DNA of 6,016 nt. It comes from Thalassospiraceae bacterium (GTDB lineage Bacteria > Pseudomonadota > Alphaproteobacteria > Rhodospirillales > Magnetovibrionaceae). Position 1 is the stretch's first letter. Each line of letters begins with the position of its first letter. The notes beneath the pieces were generated by a model. The model worked only from the letters and a program-made list of their open reading frames with translations, did not search any database and was not told where the DNA came from. Location: the NCBI GenBank assembly GCA_030637205.1, contig DAOVVL010000142.1:1-6016 (forward strand), in the 5' to 3' direction. The position numbers and the translations under genes are program-made. Positions 1-5,489 of the stretch are shown here, piece by piece.

Positions 1-280
1 GGCCGAGGTCATTGTCGGTCCGCGCGAAGCTTTAATGCGCGATCGGCTCACCATCCGCGATATTAACTGGTTGGGTGCGGGCGACGGCATTTCTGATGAC
101 GGTCTTGAATGTGTGGTCAAGCTCAGATCCGCCCATCCACCGATCAAGGCAACTGTGATGCCATTGGGCGGCGGGCGCGCCGAAGTTAAGTTGAGCGAAG
201 CCTTTGCCGGGATCGCACCCGGTCAGGCTTGCGTTTTCTATGCCGACGGGCGCATGCTGGGCGGCGGCTGGATCGAATAG
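1..280 (+). CDS. mnmA: tRNA-specific 2-thiouridylase MnmA, C-terminal part
   Basis: Reading frame open from base 2 to the TAG at 278-280, giving the last 92 residues; the start lies left of the window. MnmA is a cytoplasmic ATP-dependent enzyme that thiolates the wobble uridine of Lys, Glu and Gln tRNAs, taking sulfur from a persulfide relay. The visible part is the C-terminal beta-barrel end of the family. It has a VGPRE segment near the beginning, the IRDINWLG stretch, and the typical closing signature PGQACVFY followed by the GGGWI tail. The N-terminal ATP-pyrophosphatase loop and the catalytic cysteines are off the window. The next gene follows after 27 bases on the same strand, so co-transcription is possible. 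Identification rests on family pattern recognition and is strong because the C-terminal signature is distinctive. Confidence 0.93.
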   Translation, partial: AEVIVGPREALMRDRLTIRDINWLGAGDGISDDGLECVVKLRSAHPPIKATVMPLGGGRAEVKLSEAFAGIAPGQACVFYADGRMLGGGWIE

Positions 281-307
281 CTATATTTACATGCGGAAGG
301 GGAGCCC

Positions 308-1093
308 ATGAGCCTTAAGGGTAAATGTGGCGTGGTCACAGGTTCCACCAGTGGTATCGGGCTGGGTATCGCGCGCGCGTTGGCCGGCGCCGGCGTGAAC
401 GTCATGCTCAACGGGTTAGGCGACGCGCTTGAGATTGAAAAAATCCGCAGCAAACTTGAAGCCGAATTTTCCGTCCGCGTGCTGTATTCAGATGCCGACA
501 TGACGCGGCCTGGCGAAATCAAAGCCATGATCGAAAAAACGTTTGCCGAGCTGGGCGGGCTGGATATTCTGGTCAACAACGCGGGCATCCAGCATGTGGA
601 CGCGGTGGATGCGTTCCCCGATGAAAAGTGGGACCAGATCATCGCGATTAATCTTTCGTCGGCCTTTCATACCACCAAACACGCTTTGGCGATCATGAAG
701 GACAGCGGCTGGGGGCGGATCATCAACATTGCGTCCGTTCACGGCCTTTCGGCGTCACCTTTCAAGTCCGCCTACATTGCGGCCAAGCACGGCGTGATCG
801 GCCTGACCAAGACCGTGGCGCTGGAAGTGGCTGAGCAAAACATCACCGCCAACGCTATTTGTCCGGGCTACGTTAAAACCCCGCTGGTCGAAGCGCAGAT
901 CCCCGATACCGCGCGCATCAAAGGCATTTCGGAAGCAGAGGTGATTCGCGACGTGATGCTGGCCCGCCAGCCGACCAAGGAATTTGTCGGCGTTGACGAA
1001 GTGGCGGCGTTTGCGCTGTTTCTTTGTTCAGACGACGCAAAATCCATCACCGGGGCGGCTTTGAACATCGATGGCGGGTGGATGACGCTGTAG
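308..1093 (+). CDS. bdhA: D-3-hydroxybutyrate dehydrogenase (SDR family)
   Basis: A 261-aa classical short-chain dehydrogenase, the normal family length. It interconverts D-3-hydroxybutyrate and acetoacetate with NAD in the cytoplasm, typically during use of polyhydroxybutyrate or ketone bodies. Visible motifs are the nucleotide-binding TGSTSGIG (residues 11-18), NNAG (90-93), and the catalytic set N115, S143, Y156 and K160 (YIAAK). The substrate-binding residues known from Pseudomonas fragi HBDH (Q94, H144, K152, Q196, W257) are all present at +1: Q95, H145, K153, Q197 and W258. This makes the substrate call much firmer than for a generic SDR. The ATG is preceded by an AAGGGGAG ribosome site at 297-304. 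It may be co-transcribed with mnmA. No convincing intrinsic terminator follows; only a T-run at 1144-1150 with poor stem potential is seen. Confidence 0.93.
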   Translation: MSLKGKCGVVTGSTSGIGLGIARALAGAGVNVMLNGLGDALEIEKIRSKLEAEFSVRVLYSDADMTRPGEIKAMIEKTFAELGGLDILVNNAGIQHVDAVDAFPDEKWDQIIAINLSSAFHTTKHALAIMKDSGWGRIINIASVHGLSASPFKSAYIAAKHGVIGLTKTVALEVAEQNITANAICPGYVKTPLVEAQIPDTARIKGISEAEVIRDVMLARQPTKEFVGVDEVAAFALFLCSDDAKSITGAALNIDGGWMTL

Positions 1094-1167
1094 GCGTTTT
1101 GCGCTTTGACAGCCCTATAGCATCTCATTGTTATCGCTAGCCTATTTTTTTAAAAGTTCTTGCGGGC

Positions 1168-1196
1168 GTGAAAAAAGGCGCGATTTAGGGTATAAT
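1168..1196 (+). promoter_or_regulatory. Putative sigma70-type promoter for the 51-aa membrane peptide
   Basis: A perfect TATAAT lies at 1191-1196. At 17-base spacing the -35 position reads GTGAAA (1168-1173), a weak match, so the promoter may be weak or activator-dependent. Predicted start of transcription is near 1202-1203, giving a leader of about 50 bases before the ATG at 1252. The position between bdhA and the small gene suggests the small gene is transcribed on its own. Confidence 0.5.
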
Positions 1197-1202
1197 CATC
1201 GA

Positions 1203-1228
1203 CCGTCGCAGGACGGATAGTGCGACGG
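1203..1228 (+). promoter_or_regulatory. 5'-UTR stem-loop at predicted transcript start
   Basis: CCGTCGCA (1203-1210) and TGCGACGG (1221-1228) form a perfect 8-bp inverted repeat with a 10-base loop. The hairpin begins almost exactly at the start site predicted from the TATAAT box and ends 8 bases before the ribosome binding site. As RNA it could protect the 5' end from decay. As DNA it could be a repressor operator just downstream of the promoter. There is no T-run behind it, so it is not a terminator. Confidence 0.5.
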
Positions 1229-1251
1229 CCTTTGCAAAGAGGAGGCATGTC

Positions 1252-1407
1252 ATGCATCAACCCTATGTACCAGAATACACGGCCCATTTGAGAGGCGCAC
1301 CGCCCAGAAGCCACTGGCCTCTGGCCCTGTTGATGGCTGTTGGCGCGGAAGCCGTTATTGCGGCGATTGCGTTTATCGCTGTAATTCTTTCAATGTTGTA
1401 TATTTGA
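1252..1407 (+). CDS. Small single-pass membrane peptide, 51 aa, unknown function
   Basis: ATG at 1252, stop TGA at 1405-1407. A strong ribosome site AAGAGGAGG (1237-1245) lies 6 bases ahead of the ATG. An earlier ATG at 1247 is out of frame, sits against the ribosome site and ends after 14 codons. The product starts with a polar, proline- and histidine-bearing segment (residues 1-21, beginning MHQPYVPEY). It continues as one hydrophobic helix from about W22 to the C-terminus, rich in Ala, Ile, Leu and Val, with a single acidic residue, E33, inside it. The charge pattern (R14 and R19 before the helix) suggests the N-terminus stays in the cytoplasm. I do not recognise the family. Its own promoter, leader hairpin and downstream terminator argue that it is a real independent unit. 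It could be a regulator or accessory subunit of a membrane complex, which is inference only. Confidence 0.68.
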   Translation: MHQPYVPEYTAHLRGAPPRSHWPLALLMAVGAEAVIAAIAFIAVILSMLYI

Positions 1408-1453
1408 ACAAAACGCAACACTTCAATAAACGCAAATTGACCTTCCCCCTTTG

Positions 1454-1474
1454 CCCCCCAGAGGGGGTTTTTTT
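1454..1474 (+). terminator. Rho-independent terminator after the membrane peptide gene
   Basis: A C-run (1454-1459), the loop AGA (1460-1462) and GGGGG (1463-1467) form a 5-bp GC-only stem. It is followed directly by seven T's (1468-1474). It lies 47 bases after the small gene's stop and reads in the + direction. On the - strand the run of T's is on the wrong side, so it does not serve the convergent ABC transporter gene. Confidence 0.8.
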
Positions 1475-1486
1475 GCGGGTGGTCGT

Positions 1487-3379
1487 TCAGGCCGTGCCTT
1501 CTGTGGGTGTGGCGAGCATCGGTTCGTCGTCGCTCAGTTCCAGCACCTCAAGGGCGTGGCTTGCTTCCTGCTGGCGGCTCCACATGGCGGCGTAATGGCC
1601 ATCTTTGGCAAGCAGTGCATCGTGGGTGCCGCGCTCGACAATAACGCCATCGCCAAGTACCAGTATTTCATCAGCCTCAATGACGGTAGACAGGCGGTGG
1701 GCGATCACCAGCGTGGTATGGCCCGCCGAAACCGCGCCTAATGACGCCTGAATTTCCTTTTCGGTGTGGGTATCGAGCGCCGAGGTCGCTTCGTCAAACA
1801 GCAAAATTTGCGGTCGTTTCAAAATGGTCCGCGCAATGGCGACACGTTGTTTCTCGCCGCCCGAAAGTTTCAGGCCGCGCTCACCGACCACGCTTTGATA
1901 GCCATCGGGAAGGCTCATGACAAAATCGTGAATTTGCGCGAGTCTAGCTGCTTCTTCGATCTCTGCCGGGCTGGCGTGGGGATTGCCGTATGCGATGTTG
2001 TAATAAATGCTGTCATTAAACAGCACGGTATCTTGCGGAACGATACCGATGGCGGCCCTCAGCGAGGCTTGAGATACATCGCGAATGTCCTGGCCATCAA
2101 TAAGGATGGCGCCGGATGTTGCGTCATAAAAGCGAAACAGAATGCGCGAAAGGGTCGATTTCCCGGCCCCGCTGGCGCCGACCACGGCGACTTTCTTGCC
2201 AGCCGGAATGGTGAAGCTGACATCCTTCAGGACTTCGCGCCGCGGATCATACGAAAACGAAACGTTTTCAAAGCGCACCTCGCCGCCGTCAATTTTCAGG
2301 TCCGGGGCGTCTGGTTTGTCTGTTATTTCTTCAGGCTTATCCAACAGCTCGAACATGGCTTCCATGTCGGTCAGCGAATGTTTGATTTCGCGATACACGG
2401 AACCCAAAAAATTCAGCGGCAGGTAAAGCTGTAACAGGTATGTGTTCACCAAAACGAAATCGCCGATGGTCATGGTTCCGCCGGCGACGCCTTTGGCCGC
2501 CATCAACATCACCCACGTAACACCCGCGGCAATGATCGCACCTTGCCCGGTGTTGAGCAGCGACAGCGATACCTTGCTTTTGACCGCTGCCGTCTCGTAG
2601 GCAGCCAGCGCGCTGTCAAAGCGACTGGCTTCATGGTCTTCGTTGCCAAAATATTTGACCGTTTCATAATTCAACAGGGAATCGATGGCCTTGGTGTGTG
2701 CGGTTGAATCACTTTCGTTCATCTGGCGGCGAAAATGATTGCGCCATTCGGTAACGCTGATGGTCCACGCAATGTAAAATCCGATGGTAATCATGGTTGC
2801 CAGCGCAAACCATGCATCAAGAAACGCCCACAGCATCACGGCCACCATGCCGATTTCCAAGATGGTGGGCGCCACATTGAACAAAACGATGCGGATCACG
2901 AATTCAATGCCCCGCGTGCCGCGTTCTATGGCCCGGCTCAGGCCACCTGTCTGGCGGTCCAGATGAAAGCGCAATGACAGGCGGTGCAGGTGCTCAAACG
3001 TTCTGAGCGCCGCTTCGCGCACCGCATACTGGCCGACGCGGGCAAATACCGCGCCTTGTAATTCGCGAAACAGCATCGACAACACGCGCGCTGCGCCATA
3101 GGCCAGCAACAGTGCAACCGGAACCGCCGCCCAGCCGATGTTGGTGACCGTGCCCTGGATGGGTGCAGGAAGCGCGGAAAGCGCATCAACCGCATATTTC
3201 AGGATCACCGGAACCGCCACAGTCATGACCTTGGCCACTGCCAGCAGCACCGCCGAGATCACCACGCGCAGCTTTAGGTCCAGCCGCCCCGCAGGCCACA
3301 GGTAGACCATCAGGGTCTTGATGGTATCCAGATCGCCGGGTTGGGCGTCTTTGGGGGGTGGCAGGTGGTTGGGGCGCAT
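1487..3379 (-). CDS. Atm1/HMT1-type ABC exporter (fused membrane and ATPase domains)
   Basis: A 630-aa half-transporter with one membrane domain and one ATPase domain, acting as a homodimer in the inner membrane. About six hydrophobic helices fall near residues 36-60, 82-104, 160-184, 185-207, 272-296 and 303-326. The ATPase domain has Walker A GASGAGKST (401-409), Q-loop Q449, signature LSGGEKQ (505-511), Walker B ILLFDE (525-530, catalytic E530), D-loop SALD (533-536) and H561. The segment LLNYETVKYFGNE (235-247) and the Q-loop stretch QDTVLFNDSI are typical of the Atm1/ABCB7/HMT1 branch. Bacterial members such as Novosphingobium NaAtm1 export glutathione conjugates and help tolerate heavy metals. 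Eukaryotic members serve Fe-S cluster biogenesis. The last 30 or so residues are an acidic tail beyond the ATPase fold. The ATG has only a weak ribosome site. The gene converges on the small membrane peptide unit. Confidence 0.92.
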   Translation of the reverse strand: MRPNHLPPPKDAQPGDLDTIKTLMVYLWPAGRLDLKLRVVISAVLLAVAKVMTVAVPVILKYAVDALSALPAPIQGTVTNIGWAAVPVALLLAYGAARVLSMLFRELQGAVFARVGQYAVREAALRTFEHLHRLSLRFHLDRQTGGLSRAIERGTRGIEFVIRIVLFNVAPTILEIGMVAVMLWAFLDAWFALATMITIGFYIAWTISVTEWRNHFRRQMNESDSTAHTKAIDSLLNYETVKYFGNEDHEASRFDSALAAYETAAVKSKVSLSLLNTGQGAIIAAGVTWVMLMAAKGVAGGTMTIGDFVLVNTYLLQLYLPLNFLGSVYREIKHSLTDMEAMFELLDKPEEITDKPDAPDLKIDGGEVRFENVSFSYDPRREVLKDVSFTIPAGKKVAVVGASGAGKSTLSRILFRFYDATSGAILIDGQDIRDVSQASLRAAIGIVPQDTVLFNDSIYYNIAYGNPHASPAEIEEAARLAQIHDFVMSLPDGYQSVVGERGLKLSGGEKQRVAIARTILKRPQILLFDEATSALDTHTEKEIQASLGAVSAGHTTLVIAHRLSTVIEADEILVLGDGVIVERGTHDALLAKDGHYAAMWSRQQEASHALEVLELSDDEPMLATPTEGTA

Positions 3380-3415
3380 GGGGTCCGGGTTCCAATGAAT
3401 TAACGAAAACGAGCA

Positions 3416-3434
3416 AACCCCCGCTATGGGGGTT
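3416..3434 (-). repeat. GC-rich inverted repeat in the leader of the ABC exporter
   Basis: AACCCCC (3416-3422) and GGGGGTT (3428-3434) form a perfect 7-bp inverted repeat with a 5-base loop. It lies 37 bases upstream of the exporter ATG. On the - strand it is followed by a broken T-rich stretch, not a clean T-run. It could be a weak terminator for the small gene upstream, an attenuator in the exporter leader, or a protein site. The sequence alone does not decide. Confidence 0.5.
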
Positions 3435-3478
3435 GGCCATCTTAGTCATATATGGGGTCGGGTACACGTTTCGGCCAG

Positions 3479-3493
3479 TGTATAGCTTATACA
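3479..3493. repeat. Palindrome upstream of the ABC exporter, operator-like
   Basis: TGTATA, a GCT centre, then TATACA: a perfect 6-bp inverted repeat over 15 bases, located between the stop of the 56-aa gene (3511) and the exporter start (3379). Its AT-rich arms resemble -10 boxes on either strand, so it could be the core of the exporter promoter, an operator for a dimeric regulator, or both. No good -35 hexamer at standard spacing was found on the - strand. Confidence 0.35.
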
Positions 3494-3510
3494 GCAGTGC
3501 CGTGGGGCCA

Positions 3511-3681
3511 TCAGGCCGGATCGGGTGTTTCTGCCAGCGCCAGAATGGTCTCAACGGCCAGCTGGGCCTGACGCTGGTTATTAACGCGTGAGGACGCGTT
3601 TTCAGGATCGCATTCGCGAATGGCTGAAAGAGCGATTTCCGCCTGGGCGCGGATCATAGCGATGCGGTCGTTAGGATTCAT
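3511..3681 (-). CDS. Small helical protein, 56 aa, paralogue A of a tandem pair
   Basis: ATG at 3681, stop TGA at 3511-3513. An upstream in-frame TTG (3723) would add 14 residues, but alignment with the neighbouring paralogue begins exactly at this ATG, so the ATG is chosen. The ribosome site is weak (AGG about 8 bases ahead). The product appears to be two amphipathic helices, about residues 4-24 and 35-51, joined by a polar turn with no hydrophobic signal. Against the gene at 3906-4091 it aligns without gaps over 53 residues with 19 identities. The shared core is IR-x-QA-x-IA in helix 1 and A-x-LAV-x-x-ILA in helix 2. I do not recognise a family. A soluble helical hairpin that self-associates or binds a partner is an inference. 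It lies upstream of the ABC exporter in the same direction, with a 131-base gap. Confidence 0.7.
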   Translation of the reverse strand: MNPNDRIAMIRAQAEIALSAIRECDPENASSRVNNQRQAQLAVETILALAETPDPA

Positions 3682-3742
3682 TTGATGGCCTGTTCCCCAA
3701 GATGGCGGTGTATTAAATTTCAACCGCTCATTTCATTACGAG

Positions 3743-3772
3743 TTTATAATATAAGCCGTGATGCTATCGCAA
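3743..3772 (-). promoter_or_regulatory. Putative promoter for the 56-aa small gene
   Basis: On the - strand, TTGCGA (3767-3772) is followed by an AT-rich -10 zone. This can be read as TATAAA at 18-base spacing (3743-3748) or TATTAT at 15-base spacing (3746-3751). Transcription would begin near 3737-3740, leaving a leader of roughly 55-60 bases before the ATG at 3681. No gene with a usable start lies on the + side, so the - direction is preferred, although the zone also contains TATAAT on the + strand. Confidence 0.4.
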
Positions 3773-3777
3773 TACCA

Positions 3778-3794
3778 CGTGAGGGGTACTCACG
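3778..3794. repeat. Inverted repeat beside the small-gene promoter
   Basis: CGTGAG (3778-3783) and CTCACG (3789-3794) form a perfect 6-bp inverted repeat around the centre GGGTA. It sits 5 bases upstream of the predicted -35 box of the 56-aa gene, a location typical of an activator or repressor site. It has no adjoining T-run, so it is not a terminator. The rest of the 224-base spacer between the two small genes (3682-3905) shows no further coding capacity or clear terminator. Confidence 0.4.
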
Positions 3795-3905
3795 AGATTG
3801 TGATCGCCTGAAACCTGATTGCGCACACGGGTGCTTAACAAGCCTTTGTTTTAGCTGTTTTTTGGAGTTTTGATCTTTCCCTGGAATAAGCAGGTGGCCG
3901 ATTAA

Positions 3906-4091
3906 TCAGACCGCTTCTGCTTTTTCAGAGCCCAGCTGATCGGTCATGGCGAGAATTGCATCAACCGCCAGATGAGCACGCGAATGAATATTTTCAACCG
4001 ATTCGGGTATTTCGTGATTAAGCTCGGCCAGCGATACCTTGGCGATCTGGGCCTGTTTGCGGATCAAGAGCAACTGGTTGTTGTTTTTCAT
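3906..4091 (-). CDS. Small helical protein, 61 aa, paralogue B of a tandem pair
   Basis: ATG at 4091, stop TGA at 3906-3908. A clear ribosome site GGAAGG (4098-4103 on the complementary strand) lies 6 bases ahead, which strongly supports this start. The product is predicted to be two helices, about residues 5-23 and 34-51. Its C-terminus is charged (KAEA). It shares 19 of 53 ungapped positions with the 56-aa product at 3511-3681, including I10, R11, Q13, A14, I16 and A17 in helix 1 and A39, L41, A42, V43, I46, L47 and A48 in helix 2. Conservation of the core against a divergent surface indicates both genes are selected as proteins. Function unknown and no family recognised. The 224-base gap and a likely promoter before paralogue A suggest separate transcription. 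It is divergent from the YbaK-type gene. Confidence 0.78.
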   Translation of the reverse strand: MKNNNQLLLIRKQAQIAKVSLAELNHEIPESVENIHSRAHLAVDAILAMTDQLGSEKAEAV

Positions 4092-4117
4092 CGTGTGCCT
4101 TCCGTTTGCATCCCGTG

Positions 4118-4137
4118 CACCGATTTTCGCCGATTTT
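4118..4137. repeat. Tandem 10-bp direct repeat upstream of paralogue B
   Basis: Two adjacent 10-mers, CACCGATTTT (4118-4127) and CGCCGATTTT (4128-4137), differ at one base. The period is one helical turn, so both copies face the same side of the DNA. They lie 27-46 bases upstream of the paralogue B ATG, inside the leader or promoter. They may be a tandem protein-binding site. No confident -10/-35 pair was found for paralogue B. Confidence 0.45.
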
Positions 4138-4179
4138 TCACAGGTAGCAAAGCGGCCCTTTCAAATAATTCTGGCGGAC

Positions 4180-4209
4180 TTGAAATCTGTTTGAAATCAT
4201 TGGCAAAAT
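4180..4209 (+). promoter_or_regulatory. Putative promoter of the YbaK-type gene with embedded direct repeat
   Basis: TTGAAA (4180-4185) and CAAAAT (4204-4209) are separated by 18 bases and would start transcription near 4216, about 19 bases before the ATG at 4235. The octamer TTGAAATC occurs twice, at 4180-4187 and 4191-4198, with an 11-base period. A related inverted element, TTTCAAAT, lies nearby at about 4160-4167. The repeats overlap the -35 region, which would suit control by a DNA-binding protein. Confidence 0.4.
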
Positions 4210-4234
4210 AGCGCCACCACAGAAAGGCATTTTG

Positions 4235-4732
4235 ATGACGGACGTAGCTGAAATTCACCAATGGGTGCGCGAATCGGGCCATGGCGGGCGCATCGTTGAA
4301 TGCGATCCCGACCATGCCCAAACCGCCATCTTTGCGCAAAAGTACGGCTACAGCCTTGAAAATTCGGCCAACTGCATTGTGGTCAAAAGCAAAACCGGCG
4401 AGCGCAAGTTTGCCGCCTGTGTGGTGCTGGCGACGACGCGCCTTGATGTAAACAAGCGCGTGCGCAAGAAACTGGGCGCGCGAAAAGTTTCCTTTGCTGA
4501 CCCTGATGAGACCCGCGAAATGACAGGCATGGAACTGGGCGGGGTTACGCCGATCTTGCTGCCCGAAGATCTTCCGTTATGGATCGACGCGCGCGTGATG
4601 GCGTGCGACGAGATCATTTTGGGGGGCGGCAACCGGTCAAGCAAGATCATCATCAGCCCAAAGATATTTGAGACCATGGCGAACGCCGAGATTGTCGAAG
4701 ATCTGGCGATGATTATCGAAAGTCAGAATTAG
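4235..4732 (+). CDS. YbaK/ProRS-editing-domain family aminoacyl-tRNA deacylase
   Basis: A 165-aa single-domain protein of normal length for the family. Such free-standing relatives of the prolyl-tRNA synthetase editing domain hydrolyse mischarged tRNAs in the cytoplasm; the exact substrate differs among subfamilies (Cys-tRNAPro for YbaK). Visible features are the early strand with K51 in CIVVKSK, where the family has its key lysine; the central LGARKVSFAD stretch (80-89); T97-G98 followed by LGGVTP (101-106); and the glycine-rich GGGN loop (130-133). Start chosen at ATG 4235 because AGAAAGG (4221-4227) lies 7 bases ahead; a TTG one codon earlier is less likely. It is divergent from paralogue B and converges on the CPBP gene with only 4 bases between the stops. 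Subfamily, and therefore substrate, is uncertain. Confidence 0.87.
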   Translation: MTDVAEIHQWVRESGHGGRIVECDPDHAQTAIFAQKYGYSLENSANCIVVKSKTGERKFAACVVLATTRLDVNKRVRKKLGARKVSFADPDETREMTGMELGGVTPILLPEDLPLWIDARVMACDEIILGGGNRSSKIIISPKIFETMANAEIVEDLAMIIESQN

Positions 4733-4736
4733 ATAA

Positions 4737-5483
4737 TCAGGAGCGCGGCATTTCCAGCAACGCCGCGGTATCGATCTTGCGCGCAATGAACACGCCATAG
4801 GCAATGCTGACGATGGCAATAGCGATGCTGACACCTAACGGGAAAGGCTCAACCGTGTACGGCCCGGCAGTGCCGGATGTGAGGAACGAAAAATCATGGA
4901 TCGAATGCAGGATGATCAACGGCCAGATGTTGAACGTGCGCAGGAATACCGCGCCATAAAGAATGGAAAACCCGAACGTATTCAGCAGCTTTTCTGCCAT
5001 TTCAAGGCCTGTGAAGTCTTCGAAAAACAGGTTGGAAAAGTGCCCGACGCTGAAAAGCACGCTCATGAAAATCAAGGCCGTCCACGGGCCTTTTTGCAAC
5101 ATCGCCCTGAGGATGATGCCGCGCGAAAGGGCTTCTTCACTGACCCCGGTGAATAAAAGTGCGAGCCCGTAAAAAACGATGATGTCGGATGATAGCTCGA
5201 TGGTTCCGAACATGAACACGGGAACAAAGGCCAGCGCCACCGGATACCACAGAACGTGAATATCGCGGATGGCCAAGCTAAACCCGGTAAGCTTTAACCA
5301 GCCCAGGTAATACAGGACCCCAATAGCAAAGATGGAATCGGCGATTGGTATAATCAGCCGCAGCGGTTCCAGCTCAAGGCCAAGCACCTTGAATACAAGA
5401 ACGAACGGCAAAGCCACAGCGGCGCTCAGCACAAAAATGCCGATTGAAAACACTACCGGGCGATTGTCGGCAAACTTTCTCAT
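4737..5483 (-). CDS. CPBP-family intramembrane metalloprotease (CAAX protease-like)
   Basis: Using the ATG at 5483 the protein has 248 residues and about eight hydrophobic segments (near 10-31, 42-61, 77-95, 101-114, 134-149, 170-184, 185-196 and 215-235). All three family motifs are present: EExxxR (E116, E117, R121), FxxxH (F144, H148) and HxxxD (H193, D197). They are thought to form the metal-binding active site in the membrane. Relatives include eukaryotic CAAX prenyl proteases and bacterial bacteriocin-immunity or Abi proteins; the substrate here is unknown. A frame extension to GTG at 5516 adds 11 residues. That GTG has no ribosome site and lies inside the predicted -35 hexamer. The predicted transcript start falls on the ATG at 5483, so I prefer a leaderless start there. 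The gene converges on the YbaK-type gene. Confidence 0.88.
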   Translation of the reverse strand: MRKFADNRPVVFSIGIFVLSAAVALPFVLVFKVLGLELEPLRLIIPIADSIFAIGVLYYLGWLKLTGFSLAIRDIHVLWYPVALAFVPVFMFGTIELSSDIIVFYGLALLFTGVSEEALSRGIILRAMLQKGPWTALIFMSVLFSVGHFSNLFFEDFTGLEMAEKLLNTFGFSILYGAVFLRTFNIWPLIILHSIHDFSFLTSGTAGPYTVEPFPLGVSIAIAIVSIAYGVFIARKIDTAALLEMPRS

Positions 5484-5489
5484 GCCCAG

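Noticed and set aside
1111..1150. Possible terminator after bdhA ending in a T-run at 1144-1150
   Set aside because: Only a 4-bp TAGC/GCTA stem with a 14-base loop can be drawn, and it is not directly joined to the T-run; too weak to call.
1766..2434. 222-codon open frame on the + strand
   Set aside because: It lies entirely opposite the ABC exporter, whose ATPase motifs are intact. It shows no domain pattern and is a composition shadow.
3682..3723. Extension of the 56-aa gene to a TTG start at 3723 (14 extra residues)
   Set aside because: No better ribosome site, a rarer start codon, and the paralogue alignment begins at the ATG at 3681.
3821..3834. GCAC/GTGC mini-hairpin as terminator of paralogue B
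   Set aside because: Only 4 bp, about 70 bases past the stop, and no T-run on the - strand.
3682..3873. 63-codon + strand open frame in the small-gene spacer
   Set aside because: No ribosome site, no recognisable sequence pattern, and it overlaps the promoter and inverted repeat of paralogue A.
3416..4209. CRISPR-like array or mobile-element ends suggested by many short repeats
   Set aside because: The repeats are different from one another, short and promoter-linked. There is no regular repeat-spacer pattern, no target-site duplication and no transposase.
4088..4339. 83-codon - strand open frame spanning the divergent spacer
   Set aside because: It overlaps the start of the well-supported YbaK-type gene and its control region, and has no family features.
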